Of a stretch of 64,000 nucleotides of DNA, positions 34,000 to 43,218 are shown in pieces. The stretch is taken from the NCBI GenBank assembly GCA_017432565.1, contig JAFRIW010000003.1, forward strand, positions 1-64,000, read 5' to 3'. Every line of letters starts with the position of its first letter. Position 1 is the first letter of the stretch. The stretch is from Lachnospiraceae bacterium. GTDB taxonomy: Bacteria > Bacillota > Clostridia > Lachnospirales > Lachnospiraceae. A model generated the notes under the pieces. The model was not told the origin of the DNA, ran no database searches, and saw only the letters and a program-made list of their open reading frames with translations. The position numbers and the translations under genes were made by a program.

Positions 34000-34031
34000 A
34001 TTTTACTCTTTCCTTAATGAATTATTTTATT

Positions 34032-35363
34032 TCAATGCTTCGGAACCAGCAGCTCCTGTCCGCCCATATACGGACGCAGTGCCGCAGGAATGCGAACGGT
34101 TCCGTCCTCCTGCAGATTGTTCTCCAGGAACGCAATCAGCATACGGGGCGTCGCGACCACCGTGTTGTTCAGTGTGTGGGCGAGATACTTCCGGCCGTCC
34201 GCACCCTGCACGCGGATTTTCAGACGTCTTGCCTGCGCATCGCCCAGATTCGAGCAGCTTCCGACTTCAAAGTACTTCTTCTGACGGGGAGACCACGCCT
34301 CTACGTCGCAGGATTTCACCTTCAGATCCGCGAGATCACCGGAGCAGCACTCCAGCTGTCGGACCGGAATATCCATGCTTCTGAACAGCTCCACCGTGTA
34401 CTGCCACAGCTTCTCATACCAGTCCTTTGACTCCTCGGGACGGCAGACCACGATCATTTCCTGCTTCTCAAACTGATGAATCCGGTATACGCCGCGCTCC
34501 TCAATTCCGTGCGCGCCCTTCTCCTTGCGGAAGCAGGGAGAGTAGCTGGTCAGTGCCTTCGGCAGCTGCTCCTCCGGAATAATCTGATCGATGAATTTAC
34601 CGATCATGGAATGCTCGGAGGTTCCGATCAGGTACAGATCCTCGCCTTCGATCTTATACATCATCGCATCCATTTCCGCAAAGCTCATCACGCCCGTGAC
34701 GACGTTTCCGCGGATCATGAACGGCGGAATGTGATAGTTAAAGCCCTTCCCGATCATGAAATCCCGCGCGTAGGAAAGAACGGCGGAGTGCAGTCTTGCG
34801 ATATCGCCCATCAGATAATAGAATCCGTTGCCGGCAACGCGGCCTGCGGAATCCAGGTCGATTCCGTCAAAGCGCTCCATGATCTCCGTGTGATAAGGGA
34901 TTTCAAAATCCGGAACAACCGGCTCTCCGAACCGCTGAACTTCCACGTTCTCACTGTCATCCCGGCCGATCGGAACGGAAGGATCAATGATATTCGGAAT
35001 ACGCATCATGTCCTCCAGAACCTTTTCGGAGGCTTCCTTCTGGATCTGGTCCAGTTCCTCAAGACGCTGTGCATCCGCGGCAACACGGGCTTTGACCTGC
35101 TCGACCTGCTCTGCGAGTTCGCCGGCTTTTGCCGCATCGCCCTGCTTCTCGGCAGCTTTCATCTGGCCCATCAGTGCACCGATCTGCTTGGAGATTTTGT
35201 TTTTCTCCGCGCGGATCGCATCGGATTCCACCTGCGCCTTTCTCGCCTTTTCGTCGAGCTCGATGACCTCGTCCACCAGCGGAAGCTTTTCATCCTGGAA
35301 TTTCTTCCGGATGTTTTCGCGTACTGCCTCGGGATTCTCCCTTAAAAACTTGATATCAATCAT
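34032..35363 (-). CDS. serS: Seryl-tRNA synthetase
   Basis: 443 residues. The N-terminal antiparallel coiled-coil arm (about 30-100, KNKISKQIGALMG) that grips the tRNA-Ser long arm precedes the class II catalytic core. The core shows SEHSMIGKFIDQI, the motif 2 FRKEKGAHGIEERGVYRIHQF, and the motif 3 region ending in an LNNTVVATPRMLIAFLEN-type sequence. Length is typical for bacteria. Only 42 bases separate it from the DUF4446 gene, so there is no room for a T-box leader. Confidence 0.96.
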   Translation of the reverse strand: MIDIKFLRENPEAVRENIRKKFQDEKLPLVDEVIELDEKARKAQVESDAIRAEKNKISKQIGALMGQMKAAEKQGDAAKAGELAEQVEQVKARVAADAQRLEELDQIQKEASEKVLEDMMRIPNIIDPSVPIGRDDSENVEVQRFGEPVVPDFEIPYHTEIMERFDGIDLDSAGRVAGNGFYYLMGDIARLHSAVLSYARDFMIGKGFNYHIPPFMIRGNVVTGVMSFAEMDAMMYKIEGEDLYLIGTSEHSMIGKFIDQIIPEEQLPKALTSYSPCFRKEKGAHGIEERGVYRIHQFEKQEMIVVCRPEESKDWYEKLWQYTVELFRSMDIPVRQLECCSGDLADLKVKSCDVEAWSPRQKKYFEVGSCSNLGDAQARRLKIRVQGADGRKYLAHTLNNTVVATPRMLIAFLENNLQEDGTVRIPAALRPYMGGQELLVPKH

Positions 35364-35405
35364 GACTTCCTCCTTTTTCCGTCACAATATTTTTCACTGA
35401 AAAAA

Positions 35406-35945
35406 TCAGGTGTTGTCTTCTTCGCCGTCGGCTTCATCGGAAAGACCGAGCGCTCTGTTCAGCGCGATCTGTTCTTCCTTTCCGAGATCTACGTCGCTCT
35501 TGCCTCTTTTGACCTGCTTGACATAGGTGTAGCAGCCGTCGACGCTGTGCACTGAGTTCAGGACAAAACCATTGTTGTTCTGATCCAGAAGTGCCAGGGC
35601 GTAGCTCAGCTTACCGCCCATCTGATGGAACGCGTCATATTTGATAATACCGACCTTCTGAAAGACCGTCTCGAGCCGGTAGTAGAGATCGTCAATGTAG
35701 GACTGCTCCGCCTTCATGGCTCTTTTCAGGTTGATATTGTCCTCGTAAATCCGGTCAATATCCTGCTCCAGGCTGGCGCCGGACTTGCCGCGCAGGAACC
35801 GGTCGCACCGGGCAGTCAGATTTCTGACCCGCTTCCACAGAATGACGAGAAAAGCAAGCAGTACCAGGATAAGCAGAAGCAGAATCAGGCACAGAACACC
35901 CAGATCCAGGCCTCCCAGTCCGATCGCCGAAAGAAAATCACTCAC
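35406..35945 (-). CDS. DUF4446 family membrane protein
   Basis: 179 residues. One N-terminal membrane helix (about 15-40) is followed by a coiled-coil stretch (about 40-95) and a compact beta domain with KYDAFHQMGGKLSYALALLDQNNNGFVLNSVH. This is the standard DUF4446 protein found next to spo0J in many Clostridia. The orientation suggests a cytoplasmic C-terminus. Function unknown; its position suggests a link to chromosome or envelope organisation. Confidence 0.88.
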   Translation of the reverse strand: MSDFLSAIGLGGLDLGVLCLILLLLILVLLAFLVILWKRVRNLTARCDRFLRGKSGASLEQDIDRIYEDNINLKRAMKAEQSYIDDLYYRLETVFQKVGIIKYDAFHQMGGKLSYALALLDQNNNGFVLNSVHSVDGCYTYVKQVKRGKSDVDLGKEEQIALNRALGLSDEADGEEDNT

Positions 35946-35978
35946 GTCTGTCTCCTCTCTTTTGAATGGAACTGCGCC

Positions 35979-36884
35979 TTATTTTGCTGATAGAATCGTG
36001 TCAATGATCTTTTCAAGATCCTCGTTGCTGTAAAACTCTATCTCCAGCTTCCCTTTCCCGTTGGCTTTGGCGGAAATGGAAACCTTGGTGCCCAGGCTCG
36101 ATTTCAGACGCTCTTCCAGCGCATGATAGTCGGAAGCGGGAATCTCATTCTTCTCCAGCGTTCTGCGGGGCAGACGGTCCTTGTTCTTCAGAAGCTTTTC
36201 GATGTCGCGGACACTTAAGTGCTCCTCCGCCGCCTTCCGCGCAATTTCCAGCTGCTGCTCCGGATCCTCGATCATTACCAGCGCCCGTGCATGGCCGGCG
36301 GAGATCTTCTCCTCGATCAGCATCTGACGGACCGGCTCGGAGAGCTTTAAGAGACGGAGCGTGTTGGCAACCGTCGCGCGGTTTTTCGAGATGCGGGCGG
36401 CGACCTCTTCCTGTGTGTAGCCGAACTCCTGCATCAGCCGCTGATACCCCTGGGCTTCTTCAATCGGATTGAGGTCAACGCGCTGAATATTCTCCACCAG
36501 CGCGATTTCCGCGATCTCCTTCTCCGTCAGCTTCCGGATGATAATCGGAATTTCCTTCAGTCCGGCCTTCTGCGCGGCGCGCCAGCGGCGCTCACCGGAA
36601 ATGATCCGGTAGTGATCGCCCTCATCCGTCACAATCAGAGGCTCTACGACACCGACGTTGCGGATCGATCCCGCCAGTTCTTCCAGCTTTTCCTCATTGA
36701 ACTCTTTTCTCGGCTGCGTCCGGTCGGGCTCCACCTGACTGATTCTGACGATGAGCGGAGCGGACTGCTCCATTTTGGTCTGCTCTTTCGCGGCGGGGGC
36801 GGAAGAAGACTTGATTTTCTGTCCGTCCGAGGCGGGGATCAGGGCGTCCAGTCCCTTCCCCAGACCGTGTTTTCTTGCTGCCAT
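35979..36884 (-). CDS. parB: Chromosome partitioning protein ParB/Spo0J
   Basis: 301 residues. A basic N-terminus with GLGKGLDALIP (the ParA-activating tail) precedes the CTP-binding domain with ISGERRWRAAQKAG (about 95-108) and VENIQRVDLNPIEEA. A helix-turn-helix DNA-binding domain (YTQEEVAARISKNRATVANTLRLLKL) and a C-terminal dimerisation domain follow. It should load at the two parS sites at 38.6 kb and spread as a CTP clamp. It is downstream of parA in the same direction. Confidence 0.95.
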   Translation of the reverse strand: MAARKHGLGKGLDALIPASDGQKIKSSSAPAAKEQTKMEQSAPLIVRISQVEPDRTQPRKEFNEEKLEELAGSIRNVGVVEPLIVTDEGDHYRIISGERRWRAAQKAGLKEIPIIIRKLTEKEIAEIALVENIQRVDLNPIEEAQGYQRLMQEFGYTQEEVAARISKNRATVANTLRLLKLSEPVRQMLIEEKISAGHARALVMIEDPEQQLEIARKAAEEHLSVRDIEKLLKNKDRLPRRTLEKNEIPASDYHALEERLKSSLGTKVSISAKANGKGKLEIEFYSNEDLEKIIDTILSAK

Positions 36885-36953
36885 TTTTGTTCCCTCTCGT
36901 TCCCTCTTACTGATTTCTTTTTCCTGCCGGGCCCTGCTGCTGCCGGCACGGGT

Positions 36954-37712
36954 TTATCCGCGGATCACTTCCTCCGCCAGCGCTCTGTAAGCCGCGGCGC
37001 CGGAAGAATGCTCGTCATATTCCGTAATCGGAAGGCCGTGGCTCGGCGCTTCGGCCAGCCGCACATTCCTCGGGATGACGGTTTCATAAATTTTCTGCTG
37101 TACATGGGCTTTCACGGTCTCCACGACTTCCGCAGACAGATTGGTGCGCGCATCGTACATCGTGAAAACAATTCCCTCAATATCCAGTGTCTCGTTCAGA
37201 CGCTCCCGCACAAGATTGATCGTGTGAATCAGCTGGCTGAGACCTTCCAGCGCATAGTACTCACACTGAATCGGCACCAGAACCGTATCTGCCGCCACCA
37301 TGGCGTTGACTGTCAGAAGGCTCAGGGACGGAGGGCAGTCCATCAGAATATAATCATATTCGTCCCGGACAAAATCGATCGCATTGCGAAGAATAAATTC
37401 CTTTCCGCGCTGGTCGATCAGCTCAATTTCCGCCGCTGCCAGGTTGACATTGGAGGGGATCAGATCCAGATTCGGGACAACCTCTTTTTTGATTGCTTCC
37501 CGGATGGCGCAGTCGTCCAGCAGAAGCTCGTAGACCGTCATTTCCTCCAGGTTTTTGTTGATTCCGAAGCCGCTGGTGGTATTTCCCTGCGGATCAACAT
37601 CGATTACCAGAACATGCTTTCCCTGTTCAGCCAGTGCTGCGGACAGATTGATCGCCGTCGTGGTTTTGCCGACGCCGCCCTTCTGATTTGCAACCGCTAT
37701 CACTTTGCTCAT
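36954..37712 (-). CDS. parA: Chromosome partitioning ATPase ParA/Soj
   Basis: 252 residues. VANQKGGVGKTTTAINL (deviant Walker A, about 7-23), VLVIDVDPQGNTT and YILMDCPPSLSLLT are diagnostic. It partners ParB in origin segregation and, in Bacillus, regulates DnaA. A leftward promoter is plausible upstream: TATAAT (reverse of 37761-37766) with a weak TAACAA 17 bases away. Confidence 0.95.
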   Translation of the reverse strand: MSKVIAVANQKGGVGKTTTAINLSAALAEQGKHVLVIDVDPQGNTTSGFGINKNLEEMTVYELLLDDCAIREAIKKEVVPNLDLIPSNVNLAAAEIELIDQRGKEFILRNAIDFVRDEYDYILMDCPPSLSLLTVNAMVAADTVLVPIQCEYYALEGLSQLIHTINLVRERLNETLDIEGIVFTMYDARTNLSAEVVETVKAHVQQKIYETVIPRNVRLAEAPSHGLPITEYDEHSSGAAAYRALAEEVIRG

Positions 37713-37811
37713 TTACCACTTCTCCTTTGTAAATATCCCTGCCTCTGTAAAGGCGCGGACATTATATCATATTTTACTGTGTTTTGTTAGTCCCATGCCC
37801 TGCGATGCCGT

Positions 37812-38567
37812 CTAATGCAGAGGCTCTTTCGCCGGCAGCCCGGCCTTCCTCGGATATTTCGCCGGCGTGGGTTTCTTTTTGGGCAAAATCACGAGTGCCC
37901 GGTGATATGCCGTGCCGGGGAGTTCGAATTCCCGCACCTTCGGTCTGCCGGCGCCCAGAATCTCCGGCACGCGGCCCAGCGCATCCATTTCTTCCTGCGC
38001 CTTCTCAGACTTGTAGGCGACGAAGGATCCGCCGGATTTTACAAAAGGAAGACAATACTCCGAGAGGACACTTAAATTCGCGACCGCTCTTGAAACAGCC
38101 AGATCATACTGTTCCCGCTCTTTCCGGTCATGCCCCAGTTCTTCCGCGCGCGCATGAATACACCGGACATTCTCCAGCTTCAGGAGCGCAGCGGTGTCCT
38201 CCAGAAAGCGAATCCGCTTGTTCAGAGAATCCATCAGCGTGACCTGCCACGCAGGAAAAGCGATTGCCAGCACCAGGCCCGGAAAGCCCGCACCGGTTCC
38301 GACATCGATCACACACCGAACCGCAGGCAGGTCATTCAGGATCTCTGAAATACTGAGACTGTCCAGAAAATGCTTCTCATAGACATCTGCCTCTTCCGTG
38401 ATTGCCGTCAGATTCATCACGGCATTCCACCTGACCAGATTCTCATAATACTGATGAAGCTGCTCCAGCTGCTGTGCACTCAGCTGCATGCCCCAATGTT
38501 CCAGCCCGCAGATCAGTTTTTCTTCAGCTGTTCTTCCTTCACCCATTTCAAGATCTTCCCTGTTCAT
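37812..38567 (-). CDS. rsmG: 16S rRNA (guanine-527-N7)-methyltransferase RsmG
   Basis: 251 residues. The SAM-binding motif VIDVGTGAGFPGL (about 85-97) and the substrate-side NLTAIT and VSRAVANLSVLSEYCLPFVK are the RsmG hallmarks. It methylates G527 in 16S rRNA. The C-terminus is extended by a Lys/Pro-rich tail of about 20 residues. The gene lies in its usual place between mnmG and soj. Confidence 0.94.
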   Translation of the reverse strand: MNREDLEMGEGRTAEEKLICGLEHWGMQLSAQQLEQLHQYYENLVRWNAVMNLTAITEEADVYEKHFLDSLSISEILNDLPAVRCVIDVGTGAGFPGLVLAIAFPAWQVTLMDSLNKRIRFLEDTAALLKLENVRCIHARAEELGHDRKEREQYDLAVSRAVANLSVLSEYCLPFVKSGGSFVAYKSEKAQEEMDALGRVPEILGAGRPKVREFELPGTAYHRALVILPKKKPTPAKYPRKAGLPAKEPLH

Positions 38568-38597
38568 TATCCTGTTTTACAACATCTGGTACAAAAA

Positions 38598-38613
38598 TGT
38601 TTCACGTGAAACA
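38598..38613. promoter_or_regulatory. parS site 1
   Basis: A perfect TGTTTCACGTGAAACA palindrome, the Spo0J/ParB binding site, in the 103-base gap between mnmG and rsmG, about 7 kb from dnaA. Confidence 0.96.
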
Positions 38614-38639
38614 TTCCGTGTCGCATTTCGGCCTTTTAG

Positions 38640-38655
38640 TGTTTCACGTGAAACA
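38640..38655. promoter_or_regulatory. parS site 2
   Basis: A second perfect TGTTTCACGTGAAACA, 42 bases from the first (start to start, four helical turns). Together they form an origin-proximal centromere. Confidence 0.96.
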
Positions 38656-38670
38656 TTATATCACACATCC

Positions 38671-40575
38671 TCAAACTCTGTTCTTCTCCAGATAGATCAG
38701 AAGTACGGAAATATCCGCCGGTGTGACGCCGGATAGTCTGGAGGCCTGTCCTATACTAATAGGTAGAAACTCTTTCAGCTTCTGTCTGGCTTCCAGCCGG
38801 AGGCTGCCGACGTCGTCATAGTTGATGTTCGGCGGGATTTTTTTGTTCTCCAGTTTTTCAAACTGCTCTACCTGTTTCTGCTGCCGCTCGATATATCCCT
38901 CGTATTTGATACTGATTTCAACCTGACTCGTCACTTCCTTCGGAAGGTCCGGGCGGTCGGGATCAAGTCCGGCGAGTTTTTCATAATCCAGCTCGGGACG
39001 GCACAGAAGCGCGGCCAGTGTGGCGGCGGTGGAAAGCTCCGCGGAGCCGACGGATTTCAGATATTCCTGGTTTTCCCGCGCGGCGCCGATCCGTATGCTC
39101 TTCAGTCTGCAGATTTCCTCATTGATCAGCCGCTCCTTCTCACACACATGATCATACTGCTCCTGTGTGATGAGTCCGACCCGGTAACCATATCTGCGAA
39201 GCCGCAGATCGGCGTTGTCCTGTCTGAGCAGGAGCCGGTATTCCGCTCTGGAAGTCATCATGCGGTAGGGCTCTCGATTATTTTTGGTCACCAGATCGTC
39301 GATCAGCACGCCGATATAGGCCTCGGACCGATGAAGAATCAGCGGCTCCTTCCCTAAAATCTTCATGGCCGCATTGATGCCGGCAATCAGTCCCTGCGCG
39401 GCCGCTTCCTCATAGCCGCTGCTTCCGTTGAACTGACCGGCGCAGAACAGTCCGTCGACAGCTCGGGTCTCCAGTGTCAGCCGGAGCAGGTTTGCATTGA
39501 TGCAGTCGTATTCGATCGCATAAGCGTTCTTTACGATCACGCAGTTTTCCAGTCCCGGAACCGTGCGGTACATTCTCCACTGTACGTCATCCGGCATGGA
39601 AGAAGACATGCCGTCCACATAAACCTCGTTCGTATCCCTTCCCTCCGGCTCAATAAAGACCTGATGCCGGGTTTTTTCCGCAAATTTGACGACTTTATCT
39701 TCAATGGAAGGGCAGTAGCGCGGTCCGGTTCCCTCGATAATTCCGGCGTAGATCGGGGAGCGGTCAATATTCTCCCGGATGATCTCGTGGGTTTCTTCGT
39801 TCGTGTAGGTGAGATAACAGGGGACCTGCTCAATCTGGACGTCCCGCGGATCCGTGGAGTATGAGAAGGGGATCACTTCCCGGTCTCCCTCCTGAATCTG
39901 CATTTTGGAATAATCCAGGCTGCGGCCGTCCATGCGGGCCGGCGTGCCGGTCTTGAATCGCCGCAGCGGAATTCCCAGGCCGTTTAATGAATCCGTCAGA
40001 TAAGTGGAGCGCTGCATGCCCGACGGGCCGGTTTCCGTAATGGATTCTCCGACCAGACAGCGCGCATTCAGATAAGTTCCGGTGCAGATAATCACCGCTC
40101 TGCAGCAGTAGACCGTTCCGGTGTGAATCCGCACACCTGTGACGCAGGGCCGTCCTTCCTGATCATCCGTGCCGGTCAGTATCTCCGTCACTTCGGCCTG
40201 ACGGATGGTCAGATGTTCCTGGCTTTCAAGCACCTTCCGCATCTCCCGGCTGTACGCAGCCTTGTCCGCCTGTGTGCGCAGAGAGTGAACTGCGGGACCC
40301 TTGGAGACATTCAGCATTTTGGACTGAATAAAGGTTTTGTCGATATTTTTACCCATCTCGCCGCCCAGCGCATCGATTTCCCGCACCAGATGGCCCTTGG
40401 AAGACCCGCCGATATGGGGATTGCAGGGCATCATGGCGATGCTCTCCACGTTCATCGTAAAAATGACGGTCTCAAGACCGAGCCTGGCACAGGCCAGCGC
40501 CGCCTCACAGCCTGCGTGGCCGGCACCGATGACACAGACGTCCGTCTTCAGTTCATATGCTTTTTTCTCACTCAT
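38671..40575 (-). CDS. mnmG: tRNA uridine-5-carboxymethylaminomethyl synthesis protein MnmG (GidA)
   Basis: 634 residues. With MnmE it installs the cmnm5 group at U34 of certain tRNAs. The FAD-binding [20 protein letters not shown] (about 14-33), [27 protein letters not shown] (about 49-75) and the C-terminal helical tRNA/MnmE-binding domain ([17 protein letters not shown]-like) are present. Full length for the family. It directly follows mnmE. Confidence 0.96.
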   Translation of the reverse strand: MSEKKAYELKTDVCVIGAGHAGCEAALACARLGLETVIFTMNVESIAMMPCNPHIGGSSKGHLVREIDALGGEMGKNIDKTFIQSKMLNVSKGPAVHSLRTQADKAAYSREMRKVLESQEHLTIRQAEVTEILTGTDDQEGRPCVTGVRIHTGTVYCCRAVIICTGTYLNARCLVGESITETGPSGMQRSTYLTDSLNGLGIPLRRFKTGTPARMDGRSLDYSKMQIQEGDREVIPFSYSTDPRDVQIEQVPCYLTYTNEETHEIIRENIDRSPIYAGIIEGTGPRYCPSIEDKVVKFAEKTRHQVFIEPEGRDTNEVYVDGMSSSMPDDVQWRMYRTVPGLENCVIVKNAYAIEYDCINANLLRLTLETRAVDGLFCAGQFNGSSGYEEAAAQGLIAGINAAMKILGKEPLILHRSEAYIGVLIDDLVTKNNREPYRMMTSRAEYRLLLRQDNADLRLRRYGYRVGLITQEQYDHVCEKERLINEEICRLKSIRIGAARENQEYLKSVGSAELSTAATLAALLCRPELDYEKLAGLDPDRPDLPKEVTSQVEISIKYEGYIERQQKQVEQFEKLENKKIPPNINYDDVGSLRLEARQKLKEFLPISIGQASRLSGVTPADISVLLIYLEKNRV

Positions 40576-40611
40576 CCGTCGTTCCCTTATTTTTCGAGAC
40601 AGGTCGTCTTT

Positions 40612-42036
40612 TTACTTTCCGAGACAGAAATTGGAAAAGATTTCTTCTACCAGATCATCTTCCACAGCTTCGCCGATAATCGTGCCGAGGCTCCGGTAGG
40701 CATTCATCAGATCAATCGAATAAAAATCTTCGGAGAGACCCTGATCGATACTCTCAAGTGTCAGAGAAACCGCCTCTGCCGCTTCGCACATCGCCTGGGT
40801 CTGCCGGGCATTGGCCAGAAACACTTCATTCCGCTCCAGAATTTCGCCGAGTCTGAACAGTTCGGAAATGGTGCTCTCCAGACTGTCCAGACCTTCTCCG
40901 GTTGTCATGGAACAGCTGATGTGCTCCGCTTTCAGTCCCTCGGACTCAAACAGGCGGATCATGTCCTGCTCCGAAACTTTTTCCCCTAAATCAGATTTGT
41001 TCCGGATTGCGATGCAGCGGATTCTGTCCGCTTCGCTGCGGCCTTCCGCAGTCTGCGCGATTTTACGGACAACCAGCCGGTCTTCCTCCGTCAGCTCCTC
41101 GGAGGAATCCGCGACGAAAAGCACCAGCTCCGCCTCATGAAGTGCGCGGACCGCGCGGTCGATGCCGATCTGCTCGATCCGGTCCGAAGTCTCATGGATT
41201 CCCGCGGTGTCTGTGATGCAGAGCTGTACATTGCCGATTCTCGCCGTCTCCTCGAGAAGATCCCGGGTCGTTCCCGCGATCTCTGTCACAATCGCGCGTT
41301 CTCTGCCGACAAGACGGTTCAGAAGGGAGGACTTTCCGGCATTCGGCTTTCCGGCAATGACGGTCCGGATGCCGCGCTTCAGCGTCTGTCCCCTGCGGCT
41401 CGCAAGAATCAGTTCATTCATTTCAGCAAGCAGTGCTTCGCAGGTTGCCTTCAGTTTCTCCGGATAACCGTCCAGAGAAAAGTTCTCCGGATCATCCAGT
41501 GCGGATTCAATAAAGGCGATTTCGTAAAGAATCTTCTCCCGGAGTGCGCGGACCCGTGCGGAAATGGCTCCTTCCAGCTGAGCAACAGCGGTTTTCCGGG
41601 CAAATTCGCTCTGGGAGGAAATGAGATCCATCACGGCTTCGGCACGGGAGAGATCGATCCGGCCGCCCAGGAAGGCGCGCTTGGTAAACTCGCCGGGCTC
41701 CGCGAGCCGCACGCCGCAGCGAAGAACCAGCTCCAGCACCCGGTTCATCACATAGACACCGCCGTGGGTATTGATTTCCACGGTGTCTTCGGTCGTGTAG
41801 CTGTGAGGTGCTTTCATCACCGTGAGCAGCACTTCATCAATGACTTCTCCGTTTTCAAGAATATAGCCGAAGTGAATGGTGTTCGGGGCAAAATTCGAAA
41901 TGTCCGAGCGTCCGCCCGGTGTGCGGAAGAGTTTCGACGCTGCCTCAAAGGCGTGTTCCCCGCTGATCCGGATAATTCCGATTCCCGCATCCGACGCGCC
42001 GGTCGCAATGGCGGCGATGGTATCCTGAGCGTTCAT
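40612..42036 (-). CDS. mnmE: tRNA modification GTPase MnmE (TrmE)
   Basis: 474 residues. An N-terminal formyl-THF-binding domain (DTIAAIATGASDAGIGIIRISG) and helical domain surround a G domain: GKPNAGKSSLLN (G1, about 225), DTAGIHET (G3) and NKSD (G4). The C-terminus ends FCLGK, the CxGK motif whose cysteine is required for modification. It works with MnmG encoded downstream. Confidence 0.96.
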   Translation of the reverse strand: MNAQDTIAAIATGASDAGIGIIRISGEHAFEAASKLFRTPGGRSDISNFAPNTIHFGYILENGEVIDEVLLTVMKAPHSYTTEDTVEINTHGGVYVMNRVLELVLRCGVRLAEPGEFTKRAFLGGRIDLSRAEAVMDLISSQSEFARKTAVAQLEGAISARVRALREKILYEIAFIESALDDPENFSLDGYPEKLKATCEALLAEMNELILASRRGQTLKRGIRTVIAGKPNAGKSSLLNRLVGRERAIVTEIAGTTRDLLEETARIGNVQLCITDTAGIHETSDRIEQIGIDRAVRALHEAELVLFVADSSEELTEEDRLVVRKIAQTAEGRSEADRIRCIAIRNKSDLGEKVSEQDMIRLFESEGLKAEHISCSMTTGEGLDSLESTISELFRLGEILERNEVFLANARQTQAMCEAAEAVSLTLESIDQGLSEDFYSIDLMNAYRSLGTIIGEAVEDDLVEEIFSNFCLGK

Positions 42037-42064
42037 CCTGTTATTCCTCTGTCCCGAAAGTGAA

Positions 42065-42082
42065 TTTCCTTTATAAAGGAAA
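42065..42082. promoter_or_regulatory. 18-base perfect palindrome upstream of mnmE
   Basis: TTTCCTTTATAAAGGAAA lies 29 bases before the mnmE start. A further stem, CGCC-A-TCGG with CCGA-C-GGCG, lies at about 42100-42122 near the end of jag. The palindrome could be an operator or, with the stem, part of a processing or termination region; there is no strong U tract. Confidence 0.35.
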
Positions 42083-42169
42083 CTCCTCTATATGGGAAAC
42101 GCCATCGGTTTGTGCCGACGGCGCCCATAAGTTTCTGTCAGATATCCGGATTGTATCCGGCTGACTTTT

Positions 42170-43159
42170 TTACTGTTTCTTCAGTGTCACGACCACCTTG
42201 CGGTAAGGCTCCTCGCCTACACTGTAGGTCGTCACGTAACGGTCATTCTGCAGAGCGGAATGAATAATCCTTCTCTCATAAGGATTCATCGGCTCGAGTG
42301 TAACCGGTCTGCGGCCGCGCCGCACCTTGTATGCGATATTCTTCGCAAGGCTCTCCAGCGTCTTCTTTCTGCGTTCACGGTAATTCTCGGTGTCCGCCTT
42401 GACGTGAATATAGCCTTCCACATCCTTATTGATCACCAGAGAAACCAGATACTGCAGAGAATCCAGGGTCTGTCCGCGCTTGCCGATCAGAACACCCATG
42501 TCGTCACCTTCGACGTTCACGGTCAGAATATTTTCCTCTTTGTCAAAGGAAGTCGTAATTTCAACCGGCAGATCCATGGCAGCAAAGACATCCTTTAAGA
42601 AGCTTTCCGCCTTCTCCTGCACGGCTGCGATGGTCTCATCATCGTAATCGACGTGCTTTTCTTCTCTGCGCTTCGGTGCCGGTGTCGGCTCCGGTGCTTC
42701 ATCATAGGCAAAATCAGAAAAATCTTCTCTGCCTCTTTCATTTCTGCGGCCGCCGCGCCCGCCCTTTCTGCGGTCACGGTCACGGCCTCTGCCGCGTCCG
42801 TGGGAATCCTTTTCCCGGTATTCGTGATAATCCTTCGGAGGCTCCTGGCTGTTGTACTTTCCCTCTGCTTCCAGACGGTCCAGCTCCGCTTCGATATCCT
42901 CGAAGGTCTTGACCTTCGGCTCCTGTTCCTGCGCAGGCGCAGCTGCTTCGGACTCGGCGGCGTAGGATCTGGAGGCTCTCTCTGTTTCTTTTACTCTGGC
43001 TTTAATCACTGCAGGTCTTGCGTTGAAGCCCAGAAATCCGGAGCTTCCCTGATCAATGATTTCATATTCCAGTCTGTCACTGGTGACAGACAGTTTTCTG
43101 CACGCGGATGTAATCGCGTCGTCCAGTGTCTTTTCCGACACTTCGATATATTCAGACAT
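42170..43159 (-). CDS. jag: RNA-binding protein Jag/KhpB
   Basis: 329 residues. The Jag_N domain (about 1-52, GSSGFLGFNARPAVIKA) is followed by a long charged linker rich in Arg, Gly, Glu and Asp (about 60-175). Then come a KH domain (MGVLIGKRGQTLDSLQYLVSLVIN, about 230-253) and an R3H domain (MNPYERRIIHSALQNDRYVTTYSVGEEPYRKVVV). It binds RNA and influences cell division and envelope synthesis in Firmicutes. The linker is longer than in Bacillus SpoIIIJ-associated Jag. Confidence 0.94.
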   Translation of the reverse strand: MSEYIEVSEKTLDDAITSACRKLSVTSDRLEYEIIDQGSSGFLGFNARPAVIKARVKETERASRSYAAESEAAAPAQEQEPKVKTFEDIEAELDRLEAEGKYNSQEPPKDYHEYREKDSHGRGRGRDRDRRKGGRGGRRNERGREDFSDFAYDEAPEPTPAPKRREEKHVDYDDETIAAVQEKAESFLKDVFAAMDLPVEITTSFDKEENILTVNVEGDDMGVLIGKRGQTLDSLQYLVSLVINKDVEGYIHVKADTENYRERRKKTLESLAKNIAYKVRRGRRPVTLEPMNPYERRIIHSALQNDRYVTTYSVGEEPYRKVVVTLKKQ

Positions 43160-43218
43160 TGATTATTCCTTTCATATATGAACTTTCGTTCTGAAGAATC
43201 TTATCTTCCGGATTCCGG

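Noticed and set aside
35364-35405. T-box leader for serS
   Set aside because: Only 42 bases separate serS from the upstream gene; there is no specifier stem or antiterminator.
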